A DNA stretch of 34,438 nt from an uncultured Ruminiclostridium sp. (lineage in GTDB: Bacteria > Bacillota > Clostridia > Oscillospirales > Ruminococcaceae). A model generated the notes under the pieces. It had not been told where the DNA came from. It worked only from the letters and a program-made list of their open reading frames with translations, and searched no databases. The stretch spans positions 1 to 34,438 of the forward strand of contig CANRFO010000024.1 in NCBI GenBank assembly GCA_947629925.1, given 5' to 3'. The translations under genes were made by a program, and so were the position numbers. This document shows, one piece after another, positions 1-8,248 of the stretch. Position 1 is the stretch's first letter, and each line of letters opens with the position of its first letter.

Positions 1-73
1 TTTTTCTTTCTCAACTTTCAGTCAGCTTTTTTATTTACTGCCTTTTGGCTTTTTTGTTGAGTTTTGCTCTTAT

Positions 74-642
74 CTACCCGTAGGGAATAACATCATCGAT
101 TGTCAAATACTGCTTTGGCTTTTTGATACCTAAAAACTGTAAATGGCACTCTATCAGGTCAAGCGCCCAGCCTATCGGCATAAGCCACGCCTCCGCCTCG
201 CTTTTTCCCAGCTGTACGGTGGCAAAATATATAAGACGGGTAACCGTTTCCTCGTCGTTTACCCGTCTACTGTGTTTTTTGGCTCGTCCTCACTTTCCAC
301 GCTCCGCTTACTGCCGTTTACCACAACGCTTGTTATGGATTTTGAAATCTCAGCAAAATCAGCCGGAGACGCCAGCACAGCCACCTCGTCTTCCGTAAGC
401 GGCGTTTTTTTGTCGTCGGGGTGCAAAAGGTTGTGCCGCTGTACACCCTGATTGATAAGGAGAGTAACGAGCCACAATGCCTCGTTGATCTGCTCTGCGG
501 CATTTTCAGCGTTAGTCAGTTTGTTTCCCATCTGCTCAAGCCCGCCGTATCTTTTAGTGATCTCCTGAGTTGCCTTTATTGACAAAACAGCCTCATACTC
601 ATTGCCACAAAGGGTTATTACCGAGCTCCTGTCGTTTTCCAT
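74..642 (-). CDS. Tail assembly chaperone, frameshifted long form (gpGT-like)
   Basis: A -1 slip on A AAA AAC (280 to 274) joins residues 1-123 of the short form to a 66-residue tail, giving a 189-residue fusion. The tail contains the stretches TRLIYFATVQLG, WLMPIGWALDLIECHLQFLG and YLTIDDVIPYG and stops at 74-76. In lambda-like phages the T domain recruits major tail protein to the tape measure, and the G:GT ratio matters. The tail has no start codon or ribosome site of its own. Its sequence is clearly protein-like and uninterrupted, and it begins exactly where the slip would place it, so the fusion is well supported. Confidence 0.85.
234..280 (-). promoter_or_regulatory. Programmed -1 frameshift signal (slippery heptamer plus hairpin)
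   Basis: On the minus strand the zero-frame codons CCA AAA AAC contain the heptamer A AAA AAC at 280-274. Five bases downstream, AGACGGGTAA (268-259) pairs perfectly with TTACCCGTCT (243-234) around a 15-base loop. The zero-frame stop TAA lies inside the stem. Slippery site, short spacer and stable stem are the textbook parts of a -1 frameshift element. Confidence 0.88.
259..642 (-). CDS. Tail assembly chaperone, short form (gpG-like)
   Basis: This 127-residue acidic protein is the zero-frame product of the tail assembly chaperone gene that lies between major tail protein and tape measure in lambda-like siphophages. The family coats the tape measure protein during tail assembly. Its start codon overlaps the stop of the major tail protein gene by one base (TAATG), so the two are translationally coupled. 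Sequence identity to a named family is not obvious to me. The call rests on position, size and the frameshift signal at its 3' end. The tape measure gene itself should begin beyond the left edge of the window. Confidence 0.8.
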   Translation of the reverse strand: MENDRSSVITLCGNEYEAVLSIKATQEITKRYGGLEQMGNKLTNAENAAEQINEALWLVTLLINQGVQRHNLLHPDDKKTPLTEDEVAVLASPADFAEISKSITSVVVNGSKRSVESEDEPKNTVDG

Positions 643-1304
643 TACGCTTTTGCCTCCGTTGTTTTATTTGACTTAGGGACGGATACTATCGGACCGTCCT
701 GTCCCGTCTGCATATTTATCGCCTCTGAATACTCAGGCTCGTAAGGTTTGGTAAACCACGACTTGATCGTTTCTGCGCTTACCCCCGCCTCGCCGTTGGT
801 CACCTCGGCTTTCCAATTGTGACGACCCTTGCTGTCTGCCTTATTCCTGCGGTAAATAGTCCCATCGATCGTAGGCGTGGAAAATGTGATACTGTCGCCC
901 TTGGTCTGCATTTCTGAAGAGGGTATGCCGAATTTCACACGGTACAGCCAGAAATACCGATATTTGCCGTTTGCTTTCTTAGCTCTGAAACCGACCGCTA
1001 CATACGGCGCAATATCCGTATCGGACGATACCAGCACCCCGTTTTTGTCAACCGTTGCGCCGGTAAGCTCAGCGGCGTTCTGGGTACCTATATTGTCTAT
1101 TCCCAGCGACAGAGTGCCTGATTTAAATTCTTTTACGCTTTCAGCTGCTCCGTCGTCAGCGTAGAGCGTTGCCTCGTTAAGCTCCACCGAGAGGCTTGCG
1201 GTCATAGCCTTCGCCAGTTTCTTAGGCTCGCCGTATTCTTCGTCTGCGTCGTCGTCGCTGGTAATAGGTGCATAAACCAGATTGTCAAGTCCTATTGTTG
1301 CCAT
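642..1304 (-). CDS. Major tail protein (phi13-type)
   Basis: This 220-residue protein begins MATIGLDNLVYAPITSD, the usual opening of phi13-family siphovirus major tail proteins. It forms the hexameric rings of the tail tube. Other family-like features are the LYADDGAAE and FKSGTLSLGIDNI segments and the middle stretch YVAVGFRAKKANGKYRYFWL, followed by FGIPSSEMQTKGDSITFSTP. The gene lies between the tail terminator gene (6-base gap) and the chaperone gene (1-base overlap), the standard siphovirus order. Length matches the family. No added Ig-like domain is visible. Confidence 0.9.
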   Translation of the reverse strand: MATIGLDNLVYAPITSDDDADEEYGEPKKLAKAMTASLSVELNEATLYADDGAAESVKEFKSGTLSLGIDNIGTQNAAELTGATVDKNGVLVSSDTDIAPYVAVGFRAKKANGKYRYFWLYRVKFGIPSSEMQTKGDSITFSTPTIDGTIYRRNKADSKGRHNWKAEVTNGEAGVSAETIKSWFTKPYEPEYSEAINMQTGQDGPIVSVPKSNKTTEAKA

Positions 1305-1310
1305 ATTGTT

Positions 1311-1658
1311 TTATTCCTCGCTTTCGTATTTATAGATTTTTGCCGTATCTACGGCATAGTGATGATAGCCGGTATCGTTTTCGTGCCCGATATACCGCCT
1401 GTCGGTTATAAAAAAATCCGCTGCCAGAACGGCACGGATAATTTTATTTTTCAAAGCGGAGTAGTTGCGTCGGGAAAAGACCGATATTCTGACCTCTTGG
1501 ACGTCATACCCTGGGCAGTCGTCTGCGTGGAGTTCAAATTCATCCGCAAGCGGCGTGAATATGATGTATTCTTCAGGGGGCGGGGACTTGAAAACGCCTG
1601 TTTCTATCGGAACGCCAAGAGGAGCAAGGCAGTCCTTCAGTTCTTCAAGTGCGCTCAT
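1311..1658 (-). CDS. Tail terminator / head-tail completion protein
   Basis: This is a 115-residue protein of the size and position of siphovirus tail terminator proteins (gpU-like, prophage pi2 protein 38-like). These proteins cap the tail tube and join it to the head. The pattern of an N-terminal helix (MSALEELKDCLAPLGVPIETG), a central segment ending YDVQEVRISVFSRRNY, and a late YHHYAVDTAKIYKYE strand fits that fold. Its start overlaps the 3' end of the gp10-like gene by four bases. The functional name is assigned mainly from gene order, so the exact family could differ. Confidence 0.7.
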   Translation of the reverse strand: MSALEELKDCLAPLGVPIETGVFKSPPPEEYIIFTPLADEFELHADDCPGYDVQEVRISVFSRRNYSALKNKIIRAVLAADFFITDRRYIGHENDTGYHHYAVDTAKIYKYESEE

Positions 1659-2143
1659 CTTCTTTTCCTCACTTCGCTTTCAAGGGTTTTCTGCATTGTA
1701 TCAATGCATTTTTTCTTACTTCTGTTTTTTGCCTTTTTGACAAAAGGGCGGGGCGGCTGACCGCTTTTCCCATATTCAAGCACATTTGCTATCATATAGT
1801 TGGTAGCGGTATAATAGCTCCTGCTTATTTTCCCGTGACGGTTCTTTTTCGGCGCCGCAGGCTGTTTTCTTCTCGGCTCGTTAAAGCCGATTTTAACATT
1901 ACAATAGCCGTTGCTTTCCGTTTTCATCGGTGACACGCCCACGGAGCTGACGAGCTCGCCTGTACTTTTGGACGCCTTTTTCGTGCCTTTTCCTATGGAT
2001 GATTTAAGGGCGCTGCGGTACTCTTCAGCAACCTCCGCACCGCCTGCCTCTAACACTTTTTCCATAATGGCGTCCGTATCTTTAAGCAGTCCGTTAAGCT
2101 GCTTTGTAAAATCGTCGGGCAAATCAAATTCTAACTTAGCCAT
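1655..2143 (-). CDS. HK97 gp10-like head-tail joining protein
   Basis: This basic protein of 162 residues opens MAKLEFDLPDDFTKQLNGLL. It has the usual late motif of gp10-like proteins, in which a strand reading YMIANVLEYGKSGQPPRPFV puts the tail-proximal GxxGQPPRPF segment near the C-terminus, followed by a Lys/Arg-rich helix. This family sits between head closure and tail terminator genes and is needed to complete the neck or tail of siphovirus particles. It overlaps both neighbours, by 8 bases upstream and 4 bases downstream. Confidence 0.82.
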   Translation of the reverse strand: MAKLEFDLPDDFTKQLNGLLKDTDAIMEKVLEAGGAEVAEEYRSALKSSIGKGTKKASKSTGELVSSVGVSPMKTESNGYCNVKIGFNEPRRKQPAAPKKNRHGKISRSYYTATNYMIANVLEYGKSGQPPRPFVKKAKNRSKKKCIDTMQKTLESEVRKRR

Positions 2144-2471
2144 TTGCCGCTTCCACCTTCTTTGCCATTACCTCAACGTACATTCCTCGGCTTCTTACAT
2201 CTTCAGGGCTTTCAATGCTGTATCTCGTTCCGCCGCAAATGATGTAATTCTTTGCCGTCACTTCCACGCCAGGAATGGTGCGGAAACGGAACATATCGGT
2301 CGCCGTGGAAAACGCCGCCATATTTGCCCAGCGGACTGTTCCGTGCCTTTCCTCGTGATAGGCCCGCACCGAGGCAATAACGGTATCCTTCTGCGTGCCG
2401 AAACCTTCGTTGTCTTTGACGTCGTCAACGGACACGATTTCGATAAAGGACCGCATTTTTCCGAAACTCAT
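2136..2471 (-). CDS. Head closure (SPP1 gp16-like) protein
   Basis: I start this gene at the ATG at 2471 (MSFGKMRSFIEI), giving 111 residues. The open frame extends 18 codons upstream, but the stop of the connector gene lies only two bases before 2471 and a GGAG sits at the right distance from it. Head closure proteins of this small beta-barrel family plug the connector after DNA packaging. The sequence contains typical short strands such as VRAYHEERHGTVRWANMAAF, FRTIPGVEVTAKNYIICGG and TRYSIESPEDV. Position after the gp6-like connector agrees. Confidence 0.78.
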   Translation of the reverse strand: MSFGKMRSFIEIVSVDDVKDNEGFGTQKDTVIASVRAYHEERHGTVRWANMAAFSTATDMFRFRTIPGVEVTAKNYIICGGTRYSIESPEDVRSRGMYVEVMAKKVEAANG

Positions 2472-2473
2472 TT

Positions 2474-2800
2474 TTATACGCTCCAATCTCTGTCCAGCCG
2501 CAAAAGATTGTTTACGGCATTCCACACCTGCCCCGCAGCGTTCACATTGTCGGCAAAAAAGCCGCCAGTACTGCCGTCCCGGCTTTCGTAAAAGTGGGAC
2601 GACAGCATTACAACGGCTTGCTGTGTGGTGGGAGGAATATCGTTGTTCTGATAGTATCTGTCAGGCTTATGCTGGTATTTTTCCGCATAAGCAAGAGAAG
2701 CGGCTATGTACGCCTTCAACAGCTCGTCGTCTTCGGAATGCTCAAGAATAAGGTTTTTCTTTACGCTTTCAAGCAGCTTGTCTATTATGTCGGTTTCCAT
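2474..2800 (-). CDS. Head-tail connector (HK97 gp6-like)
   Basis: This 108-residue helical protein belongs to the phage gp6-like head-tail connector family, which forms a ring under the portal. Family features are the helix around DDELLKAYIAASLAYAEKYQ, the PTTQQAVVMLSSHFYESRDG helix, and the C-terminal AVNNLLRLDRDW. The start lies 26 bases below the head fibre gene. It is followed two bases later by the head closure gene, so translation of the two is probably coupled. Confidence 0.85.
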   Translation of the reverse strand: METDIIDKLLESVKKNLILEHSEDDELLKAYIAASLAYAEKYQHKPDRYYQNNDIPPTTQQAVVMLSSHFYESRDGSTGGFFADNVNAAGQVWNAVNNLLRLDRDWSV

Positions 2801-2826
2801 TATACCGCCTCCTTTCCTGTGGTACT

Positions 2827-3186
2827 TTACTCGGATTTCATCAGCCCGCAGCTTTTAAGCGCCTGCAACAGAGCGTTAAAATCCTCTTTCAGCTGGGCCG
2901 CTTCCTCCGCTGTGCTTTCCTCCTGCTTTTCCATCTGCGGAACAGTGGGATATTCGGGCACATACAGGTTTCCCTGCTCGTCAACGGTTACCTCAACCGT
3001 TTCATTGGTCTTGGCTTTAGCCTTGACGCCGCCGAGCGTGTCCGCCGAGGCGGTGGGAAGCGTGTAGGAACCGCCTCCGCTGTCCAGCCCCTTGACCTCG
3101 GCTCCGTCCTCAATGATCAGCTTGCCGCCGATATGGGTGACGTCGCCGCCCTGCTCGGTGTAATTCTTTACACTGTATTCGCTCAT
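2827..3186 (-). CDS. Head fibre / capsid decoration protein
   Basis: The first 40 residues (SEYSVKNYTEQGGDVTHIGG, then KLIIEDGAEVKGL) match the head-fibre type opening that follows many Bacillota major capsid genes and resembles the base of phi29-type head fibres. Residues 41-75 contain the PTASADTLGGVKAKAKTNE segment typical of capsid-attached fibre proteins. The C-terminal third is a charged helix (residues about 85-119) that may form a coiled coil. Such proteins decorate the capsid surface and are usually dispensable for assembly. The gene sits 15 bases below the capsid gene. Confidence 0.72.
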   Translation of the reverse strand: MSEYSVKNYTEQGGDVTHIGGKLIIEDGAEVKGLDSGGGSYTLPTASADTLGGVKAKAKTNETVEVTVDEQGNLYVPEYPTVPQMEKQEESTAEEAAQLKEDFNALLQALKSCGLMKSE

Positions 3187-3201
3187 AGCTGTGTCCTCCC
3201 T

Positions 3202-4401
3202 TTATGCGGTTTTCATCTGAAGCGCCTTGACCGCTTCCGCAAGCACCAGTTTTCCGTCTGTGCGCTCTGTTGCAAGGAAACCTACCTGTCCATTTAAAGC
3301 AAAAAGCTCACCCAGACGCTTGAATGTGCGTCCCTGCCTGTCGGCGATCCAGTAATACGAGAAATCGCCGAAAAGTATCGGCTTCGTACTTGCTGCACAT
3401 TCAGGCATAGCGGGTGATGTATACAGGGGCCTGTTCATCAGCATATCAGGCGTTCCCGCTGTAAGTGAAGGCTGCCACAGATACTGTCCGTTTCCGTCCT
3501 TCAGCTTTCTGATCTGTTTTATCATCTCGTCGCTGGTAAGGAATACTGCGTTGCGACGGTAAGGGGATTGCAGCGAGTATACAAGGTCTATGATCTCGTC
3601 TGCCTTTATCGCAGTTGCAGAGGCGGCAGTAACTCCCACCTCTGCGCTTGTAATTACACCGGTAGGCTTGCCGCTTCCGTCGCCGCTTATAAATGCGGTT
3701 TCTTCCGCTGAGCCGATACGGCGGGCAAATTCTTTCGCAATATAAGCCTCAAGATTAAATACGCTGTCGTTGAGCAGCTCCTCGGAAACTTTTATCATCG
3801 TTCCCAACTTGTAGGCGCCGATAGTCACCTGACTGAAAGCGTCGTCGCTTTCTTTTATTTCTCCCTCTTCTTCAATCCAGGACGCTGTTCCTTTGCTTGT
3901 GGCGACGGGGATCTTTCTTTCACCGCTTGATGTCTTTATCAGGCGAGCGATAGAACGCATTATATTCTGTTCCTCGAGCGCCTCTATCAGTGTCTTTTCA
4001 AACTCATCGGGCACCAGAAAACCGCCCTCGGTGTCGGTGCCGACCTGGAGCGCATTTATGAGGTCGGGAGAGGTGGGGCGATTTCTCATAACGTCCCAGA
4101 AAGCTCTTTTATATTCCGCAGTAGCACGTGCGTTTTTAGGATCTTTTTTGGTATCCTCGCCGGGCTTGTCCAGAATAGGCTTGTTGACATCGGCGCTCAT
4201 TTCTCTTTCGATAGCCGCCTGACGTTCCAGACGGTCGATCTCCTTGCCCAGAGCGACCACGTCCGCCTCCATTTTTTCATAGGTGGCGGTATCCTCGGCG
4301 GAAATGTTTCCGTCCTTGTCACGGTGGCTGTCCAGGAATGCCTTTGTTTCTTCCCAGAGTTTTTTACGCTGTTCGCGCAGTTCTAAAATTTTCTTTTCCA
4401 T
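3202..4401 (-). CDS. HK97-family major capsid protein
   Basis: This 399-residue protein has the HK97 layout. Residues 1 to about 70 are a strongly charged coiled-coil delta domain, which acts as an internal scaffold. The capsid fold follows from about residue 105, with recognisable stretches GGFLVPDEFEKTLIEALEEQ, KLGTMIKVSEELLNDSVFNL, AFISGDGSGKPTGVIT and the closing FLATERTDGKLVLAEAVKAL. The delta domain would be removed by the adjacent ClpP-type protease, and the likely cut lies near residues 90-105. The protein builds the icosahedral head. Gene order protease-capsid-fibre-connector is standard. Confidence 0.95.
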   Translation of the reverse strand: MEKKILELREQRKKLWEETKAFLDSHRDKDGNISAEDTATYEKMEADVVALGKEIDRLERQAAIEREMSADVNKPILDKPGEDTKKDPKNARATAEYKRAFWDVMRNRPTSPDLINALQVGTDTEGGFLVPDEFEKTLIEALEEQNIMRSIARLIKTSSGERKIPVATSKGTASWIEEEGEIKESDDAFSQVTIGAYKLGTMIKVSEELLNDSVFNLEAYIAKEFARRIGSAEETAFISGDGSGKPTGVITSAEVGVTAASATAIKADEIIDLVYSLQSPYRRNAVFLTSDEMIKQIRKLKDGNGQYLWQPSLTAGTPDMLMNRPLYTSPAMPECAASTKPILFGDFSYYWIADRQGRTFKRLGELFALNGQVGFLATERTDGKLVLAEAVKALQMKTA

Positions 4402-4420
4402 AGTGTTATTCCTTTCTGAT

Positions 4421-5149
4421 TTAAAATTTTAATAAATCAAGCCGCTTATAAAGCGGCTCGGTGGAACAATTTTTTTCAGGCTCTTTTTCAGGAGGAGCCG
4501 GACGCTTGCTGATGAGCTTTCCCATCAGGCTGTTTGTCACCGCACGGCGGGAAAACGTAAAGTCACTTGTAATATTTTCCTCCGTTTCCTGCGGGCTGCG
4601 TGCCAGTATCTCGTCAGCAAAGCCGAGTTCGACCGCTTTTCCCGCCGACATCCACGTTTCAGCGTCCATAAGATGAGCTATCCGAGTGCGGGAAAGACCT
4701 GTTTTTATCTCATAGGCGTTGATTATGCTTTCCTTAGTTTCAGCCAACAGGTCGATAGCTTTCTGCATTTCCTCACTGTCGCCCATAGCGATCGTCAGCG
4801 GGTTGTGTATCATCATCATAGCGGTGGGCGACATCAGCACCTTGTCCCCTGCCATTGCGATAACGCTTGCGGCGGAGGCGGCAAGTCCGTTGATCTTGAC
4901 GGTGACCGTGCCCTTGTAGTCGATAAGCATTGTGTATATCTGCGACGCCGCTATGCAGTCACCGCCCGGCGAGTTTATCCACACCGTAATGGGCCCGCTT
5001 CCTGCCTCCAGCTCGTCGCGGAACATTTTCGGAGTGACCTCGTCGCCCCACCACGTTTCCTCGGCTATCTCGCCGTTAAAAAACAGTTCTCTTTCTGCGT
5101 TCTGGGCGGACGTAGCGATAAAGTTCCAGAATTTTTTTAATTTACTCAT
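4421..5149 (-). CDS. ClpP-type prohead protease
   Basis: I start this gene at the ATG at 5149 (MSKLKKFWNF), which overlaps the portal stop as ATGA. The open frame runs 97 codons further upstream, but that part is the portal gene read in another frame. The 242-residue product has ClpP/SppA-like serine protease motifs: WINSPGGD at 58-64, catalytic Ser92 in GLAASAAS, His115 in MMIHNP and Asp162 in HLMDAETW. It is expected to cut the capsid delta domain during prohead maturation. The C-terminal 40 residues are proline- and lysine-rich and may be removed by self-processing. Confidence 0.92.
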   Translation of the reverse strand: MSKLKKFWNFIATSAQNAERELFFNGEIAEETWWGDEVTPKMFRDELEAGSGPITVWINSPGGDCIAASQIYTMLIDYKGTVTVKINGLAASAASVIAMAGDKVLMSPTAMMMIHNPLTIAMGDSEEMQKAIDLLAETKESIINAYEIKTGLSRTRIAHLMDAETWMSAGKAVELGFADEILARSPQETEENITSDFTFSRRAVTNSLMGKLISKRPAPPEKEPEKNCSTEPLYKRLDLLKF

Positions 5150-6399
5150 GTTTGATTTTCCTTTCCTGCGAATATTCCGGCTTCGGACAGCTTGGTCATA
5201 TTTCCGTTTATCAGATACAAATTTCCGCCGTCCTCGTCGGGTATGGGTTTCTGGCTTTCCATTTCCCTTATGTCGTTGGCAGACATCCAGCCGTTCTGAC
5301 GTGCCACTGCGTAACCGTTCATTCGGCTTGCATAGTCGCCTCGGAGCAGTCCGTCCACGTTGAAACGCGCGAAATATTTCCGCTTTTCCTCGCCGAACAG
5401 CAAACAGCGGTGTATACTTTGCTCCCAGCGAATAAGCCACGGTTCAAGCGTGTATTTTACGAACTCAAGGCTCATCTGCTCGATATTGGAAAAGCTGGAT
5501 TTTTCCAGGTCGCCTATCATATGCGGCGGCACCCGATATATCCTTGCTATCTCGTTAAGCTGGAATTTCCTCGTTTCCAAAAACTGAGCGTCCTGCGGGG
5601 AAATGCTTATCTGATGATATTTCATTCCCTCCTCAAGCACGGCGACACGTCCTGCGTTTGAGGACCCCTGAAACAGAGCGTTCCAGCTGTTCCTTATCTT
5701 TTCAGGGTCTTTAAGCGTTCCGGGGTGTTCAAGTGTGCCGCTGGGAGAGGCGCCATTTGCAAAAAATTTCGCTCCGTATTCCTCACAGGCTATTGCCATT
5801 CCCACGGCATTTTTCGCCATTGCAATCGGGGAATATCCCAGAATGCCGTCATACCCCAGCCCCGGAATATGCCAGACCTCATAAGGGCTCAGTATCACAT
5901 ATCCGCTTTCAGCGGCGGCTCCGTCGCCGCTGTCACGATAATAGGCGTAGTATATTTCCCCTGTCCGACTGTCCCTGTCCACGGTCATTTTATTCGGACT
6001 AAGCGGGTACAGCGCCGTTATCTCGCCCCTGCCGTTCCTGATTATCTGAGCGTAGGCATTGCCAGTCAACAACAGGTGTGTCATAAGGGTTTCGCGGAAG
6101 TTAAACGACGTCATTTCAGGGTTCGGCTCGTCGTGGAGCAGGGCATACAGCGGGTGCTGTATATCCATTTCCTTGTTGCTGTCCTCTGTATATCTGTACA
6201 GGTGCAGCGGCAGCTCCGCCACTGCCTCCGCCAGTATGCGTATGCAGGCATATACGGCGGTGATCTGCATTGACGACCGTTCCGTTACCGCTTTTCCCGA
6301 TGTCGTGTACCCCATACGGGGCTCAATAAACGCCCCGTTAAGCATATTCTGAGTAACAGGCTTGTCCCTGGAACGGAAAAATTTTGCGAAAATATTCAT
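5146..6399 (-). CDS. HK97-family portal protein
   Basis: This 417-residue portal forms the dodecameric vertex through which DNA enters the head. Family landmarks are the start-proximal SSMQITAVYACIRILAEAVA, AELPLHLYR, the NPEMTSFNFRETLMTHLLLT segment, GNAYAQIIRNGRGEI, and the later RIYRVPPHMIGDLEKSSFSN followed by an IEQMSLEFVKYTLEPWLIRWE helix. The gene overlaps terminase upstream and protease downstream by four bases each. It is full length for the family. Confidence 0.95.
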   Translation of the reverse strand: MNIFAKFFRSRDKPVTQNMLNGAFIEPRMGYTTSGKAVTERSSMQITAVYACIRILAEAVAELPLHLYRYTEDSNKEMDIQHPLYALLHDEPNPEMTSFNFRETLMTHLLLTGNAYAQIIRNGRGEITALYPLSPNKMTVDRDSRTGEIYYAYYRDSGDGAAAESGYVILSPYEVWHIPGLGYDGILGYSPIAMAKNAVGMAIACEEYGAKFFANGASPSGTLEHPGTLKDPEKIRNSWNALFQGSSNAGRVAVLEEGMKYHQISISPQDAQFLETRKFQLNEIARIYRVPPHMIGDLEKSSFSNIEQMSLEFVKYTLEPWLIRWEQSIHRCLLFGEEKRKYFARFNVDGLLRGDYASRMNGYAVARQNGWMSANDIREMESQKPIPDEDGGNLYLINGNMTKLSEAGIFAGKENQT

Positions 6400-7994
6400 A
6401 CTGTAATTATCCCCCTCTCGTCATAGACGGATTTCTTCTCGGCGGACCGTGAGGCGATTGCCCTTGCAAGTCCCATTACTGTGGCGACTGCTCCGTCCAC
6501 CTTTTCTGTGGATTTTTCCTTGTCTATTTTTATATTGCCGGCAGGATCTTTCGTTACTACCACGTTGTCCATCATCCAGTCAAGGACGGGGTGTGCGGTG
6601 TGGATTATTTCCTTGCCCAGCACCATACGCATAAGCTCTTTTGTAGGCGGGGACATATCTTTATACCCTTGCCCGTATCGCACTACTGTAAAGCCCATTT
6701 CCGCCAGATCCTGCACTATCTGTTCTGCGCCCCAGCGGTCAAAGGCTATTTCCTTTATGTGATAGCTGTTGCCCAGCTCGTCAATAAAATTTTCGATGTA
6801 TTTGTAATAAATGACGTTTCCCTCAGTGCAGTTTATAACGCCCTGTTTATGCCAGGCGTCATAAGGCACGTGGTCCCGCCGCACACGCAGGTCGACCGTG
6901 TCCTCGGGTATCCAGAAAAAGGGCAGTATAACATACTTGTCAAAACGCTCGTTCGGCGGGAAGACCAACACAAAAGCGGTGATGTCGGTGGTGCTGGAAA
7001 GGTCAAGTCCCGCATAACAATCCAGCCCTTTCAGGTCTTCGGGATCTATCCCCGCCTTGCAGTCGTTCCATTTGTGCATTGGCATCCACCTTACCGACTG
7101 CTTGACCCATTGATTAAGGCGGAGCTGTCGGAACGTGTTTTCCTCAGCAGGGTTTTCCCTTGCGCTGTTATAAGCCGCCTGTACTTTTTCCAGCTCTACG
7201 GTAATTCCCAGCGACGGGTTCGCCTTTGCCCAGACCTTTGGGTCCTCCCAGTCGTCCTCCGGCTTTGCTCCATAAATAACGGGGTAAAATGTGGGGTCGT
7301 GCTTTTTACCCTCGAGGATACCCTCTGCCTTCTGATGTACCTCATAGCAGATACTTCTTGTGTTGTCACCTGCTGTGGTTATAACAAAATTAAGCGGCTG
7401 CGTTCTTGCGTCGCCGCTGCCTTTGGTCATTACGTCGTACAGTTTTCTGTTGGGCTGTGTGTGCAGCTCGTCAAAAATCACTCCGTGGACATTAAAGCCG
7501 TGCTTATTGGCTACGTCGGCGGAAAGCACCTGATAAAAGCTGTTTGTCGGCTCGTACACTATCCGTTTGCTTGACGGCAATAATTTTACCCGCTGCAAAA
7601 GCGGCGGGCACAGCTTGACCATATCATATGCCACGTTGTAAACGATGGACGCCTGCGTTCGGTCGGCGGCGCAGCTGTATATTTCTGCTCCCATCTCGCC
7701 GTCGGCGCAAAGCAGAAAAAGGGCGACCGCCGCCGCCAGCTCAGACTTGCCCTGTTTCTTCGGTATTTCGATGTATGCGGTGTTAAATTGACGGTACCCG
7801 TTTTCCTTTATCGTCCCGAATACGTCACGGATTATTTTTTCCTGCCAGTCAATGAGCACAAACGGCGTTCCCGCCCATATCCCCTTTGTGTGGCTCAGGC
7901 AGGAAATGAAGTTGACTGCAAAATCAGCTTTCTTTTTGTCGTAATGAGATGTCGGCTCCATAAATCGGGTCGGTGTGTACTTGATTTTTTTCAT
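6396..7994 (-). CDS. Terminase large subunit (packaging ATPase and nuclease)
   Basis: This 532-residue HK97-type terminase pumps DNA into the prohead and cuts it. The ATPase domain shows a Walker A-like IPKKQGKSE at 77-85, Walker B GVIFDEL with Asp175/Glu176, and the coupling motif FVITTAG at about 203-209. The nuclease domain shows YAGLDLSSTTDIT with Asp331 and Asp337, then IAFDRWGAEQIVQDL. The ATG at 7994 has no visible Shine-Dalgarno; only A/T runs precede it. Immediately upstream on the other strand lie the hicAB promoter and genes, so the normal leader of this gene appears to have been disturbed. Confidence 0.95.
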   Translation of the reverse strand: MKKIKYTPTRFMEPTSHYDKKKADFAVNFISCLSHTKGIWAGTPFVLIDWQEKIIRDVFGTIKENGYRQFNTAYIEIPKKQGKSELAAAVALFLLCADGEMGAEIYSCAADRTQASIVYNVAYDMVKLCPPLLQRVKLLPSSKRIVYEPTNSFYQVLSADVANKHGFNVHGVIFDELHTQPNRKLYDVMTKGSGDARTQPLNFVITTAGDNTRSICYEVHQKAEGILEGKKHDPTFYPVIYGAKPEDDWEDPKVWAKANPSLGITVELEKVQAAYNSARENPAEENTFRQLRLNQWVKQSVRWMPMHKWNDCKAGIDPEDLKGLDCYAGLDLSSTTDITAFVLVFPPNERFDKYVILPFFWIPEDTVDLRVRRDHVPYDAWHKQGVINCTEGNVIYYKYIENFIDELGNSYHIKEIAFDRWGAEQIVQDLAEMGFTVVRYGQGYKDMSPPTKELMRMVLGKEIIHTAHPVLDWMMDNVVVTKDPAGNIKIDKEKSTEKVDGAVATVMGLARAIASRSAEKKSVYDERGIITV

Positions 7995-8021
7995 TTTTTC
8001 AAAAAAATTTTAAAAAATATA

Positions 8022-8050
8022 TTGACAAATACGCATTAAAGGCGTATAAT
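8022..8050 (+). promoter_or_regulatory. hicAB promoter with candidate operator
   Basis: TTGACA at 8022-8027 and TATAAT at 8045-8050 are separated by exactly 17 bases, a perfect sigma-A promoter. Inside the spacer and touching the -10 box, ATACGC (8029-8034) and GCGTAT (8042-8047) form a 6-bp inverted repeat separated by 7 bases. HicB antitoxins commonly repress their own promoter, so this repeat is a reasonable operator candidate. Confidence 0.85.
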
Positions 8051-8074
8051 AATATACAGAGAGGAGGAAAAAAG

Positions 8075-8248
8075 GTGAAACGAAAGGTTCTGATAGAGCT
8101 GCTCGAAAAGAACGGCTGGCGGTTCAAGCGCCACGGAGGAAATCACGATATTTACACAAACGGAATAAAAAACGAGCCGATCCCCCGACACAATGAAATA
8201 AGCGAAAAACTGGCGCAGGCGATAATAAAAAAGCACGGGCTTAAATAA
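8075..8248 (+). CDS. hicA: HicA toxin (mRNA interferase)
   Basis: This 57-residue protein starts with GTG, preceded by GAGGAGG at a suitable distance. It has the whole HicA pattern: an N-terminal VLIELLEKNGWRFKR helix, the dsRBD-like HGGNHDIYTNG segment carrying the catalytic His of the family, IPRHNEIS, and a C-terminal helix ending AIIKKHGLK. HicA cleaves mRNA and is neutralised by HicB encoded next to it. The stop codon lies in a perfect 16-base palindrome (GGGCTTA-AA-TAAGCCC, 8237-8252) that could slow translation or stabilise the upstream message. The gene is on the strand opposite to the surrounding late genes, with its own promoter. Confidence 0.92.
   Translation: MKRKVLIELLEKNGWRFKRHGGNHDIYTNGIKNEPIPRHNEISEKLAQAIIKKHGLK

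Noticed and set aside
1-73. Possible start of the tape measure gene at the left edge
   Set aside because: Only a purine-rich stretch is visible on the minus strand after the GT stop; no start codon with a continuing frame lies inside the window.
4421-5440. 339-codon version of the protease gene
   Set aside because: The extra 97 codons overlap the portal gene and read as Arg-rich nonsense; the ATG at 5149 overlaps the portal stop as ATGA.
6591-7574. 327-codon plus-strand frame
   Set aside because: It lies wholly opposite the large terminase, has no ribosome site and shows no family pattern.
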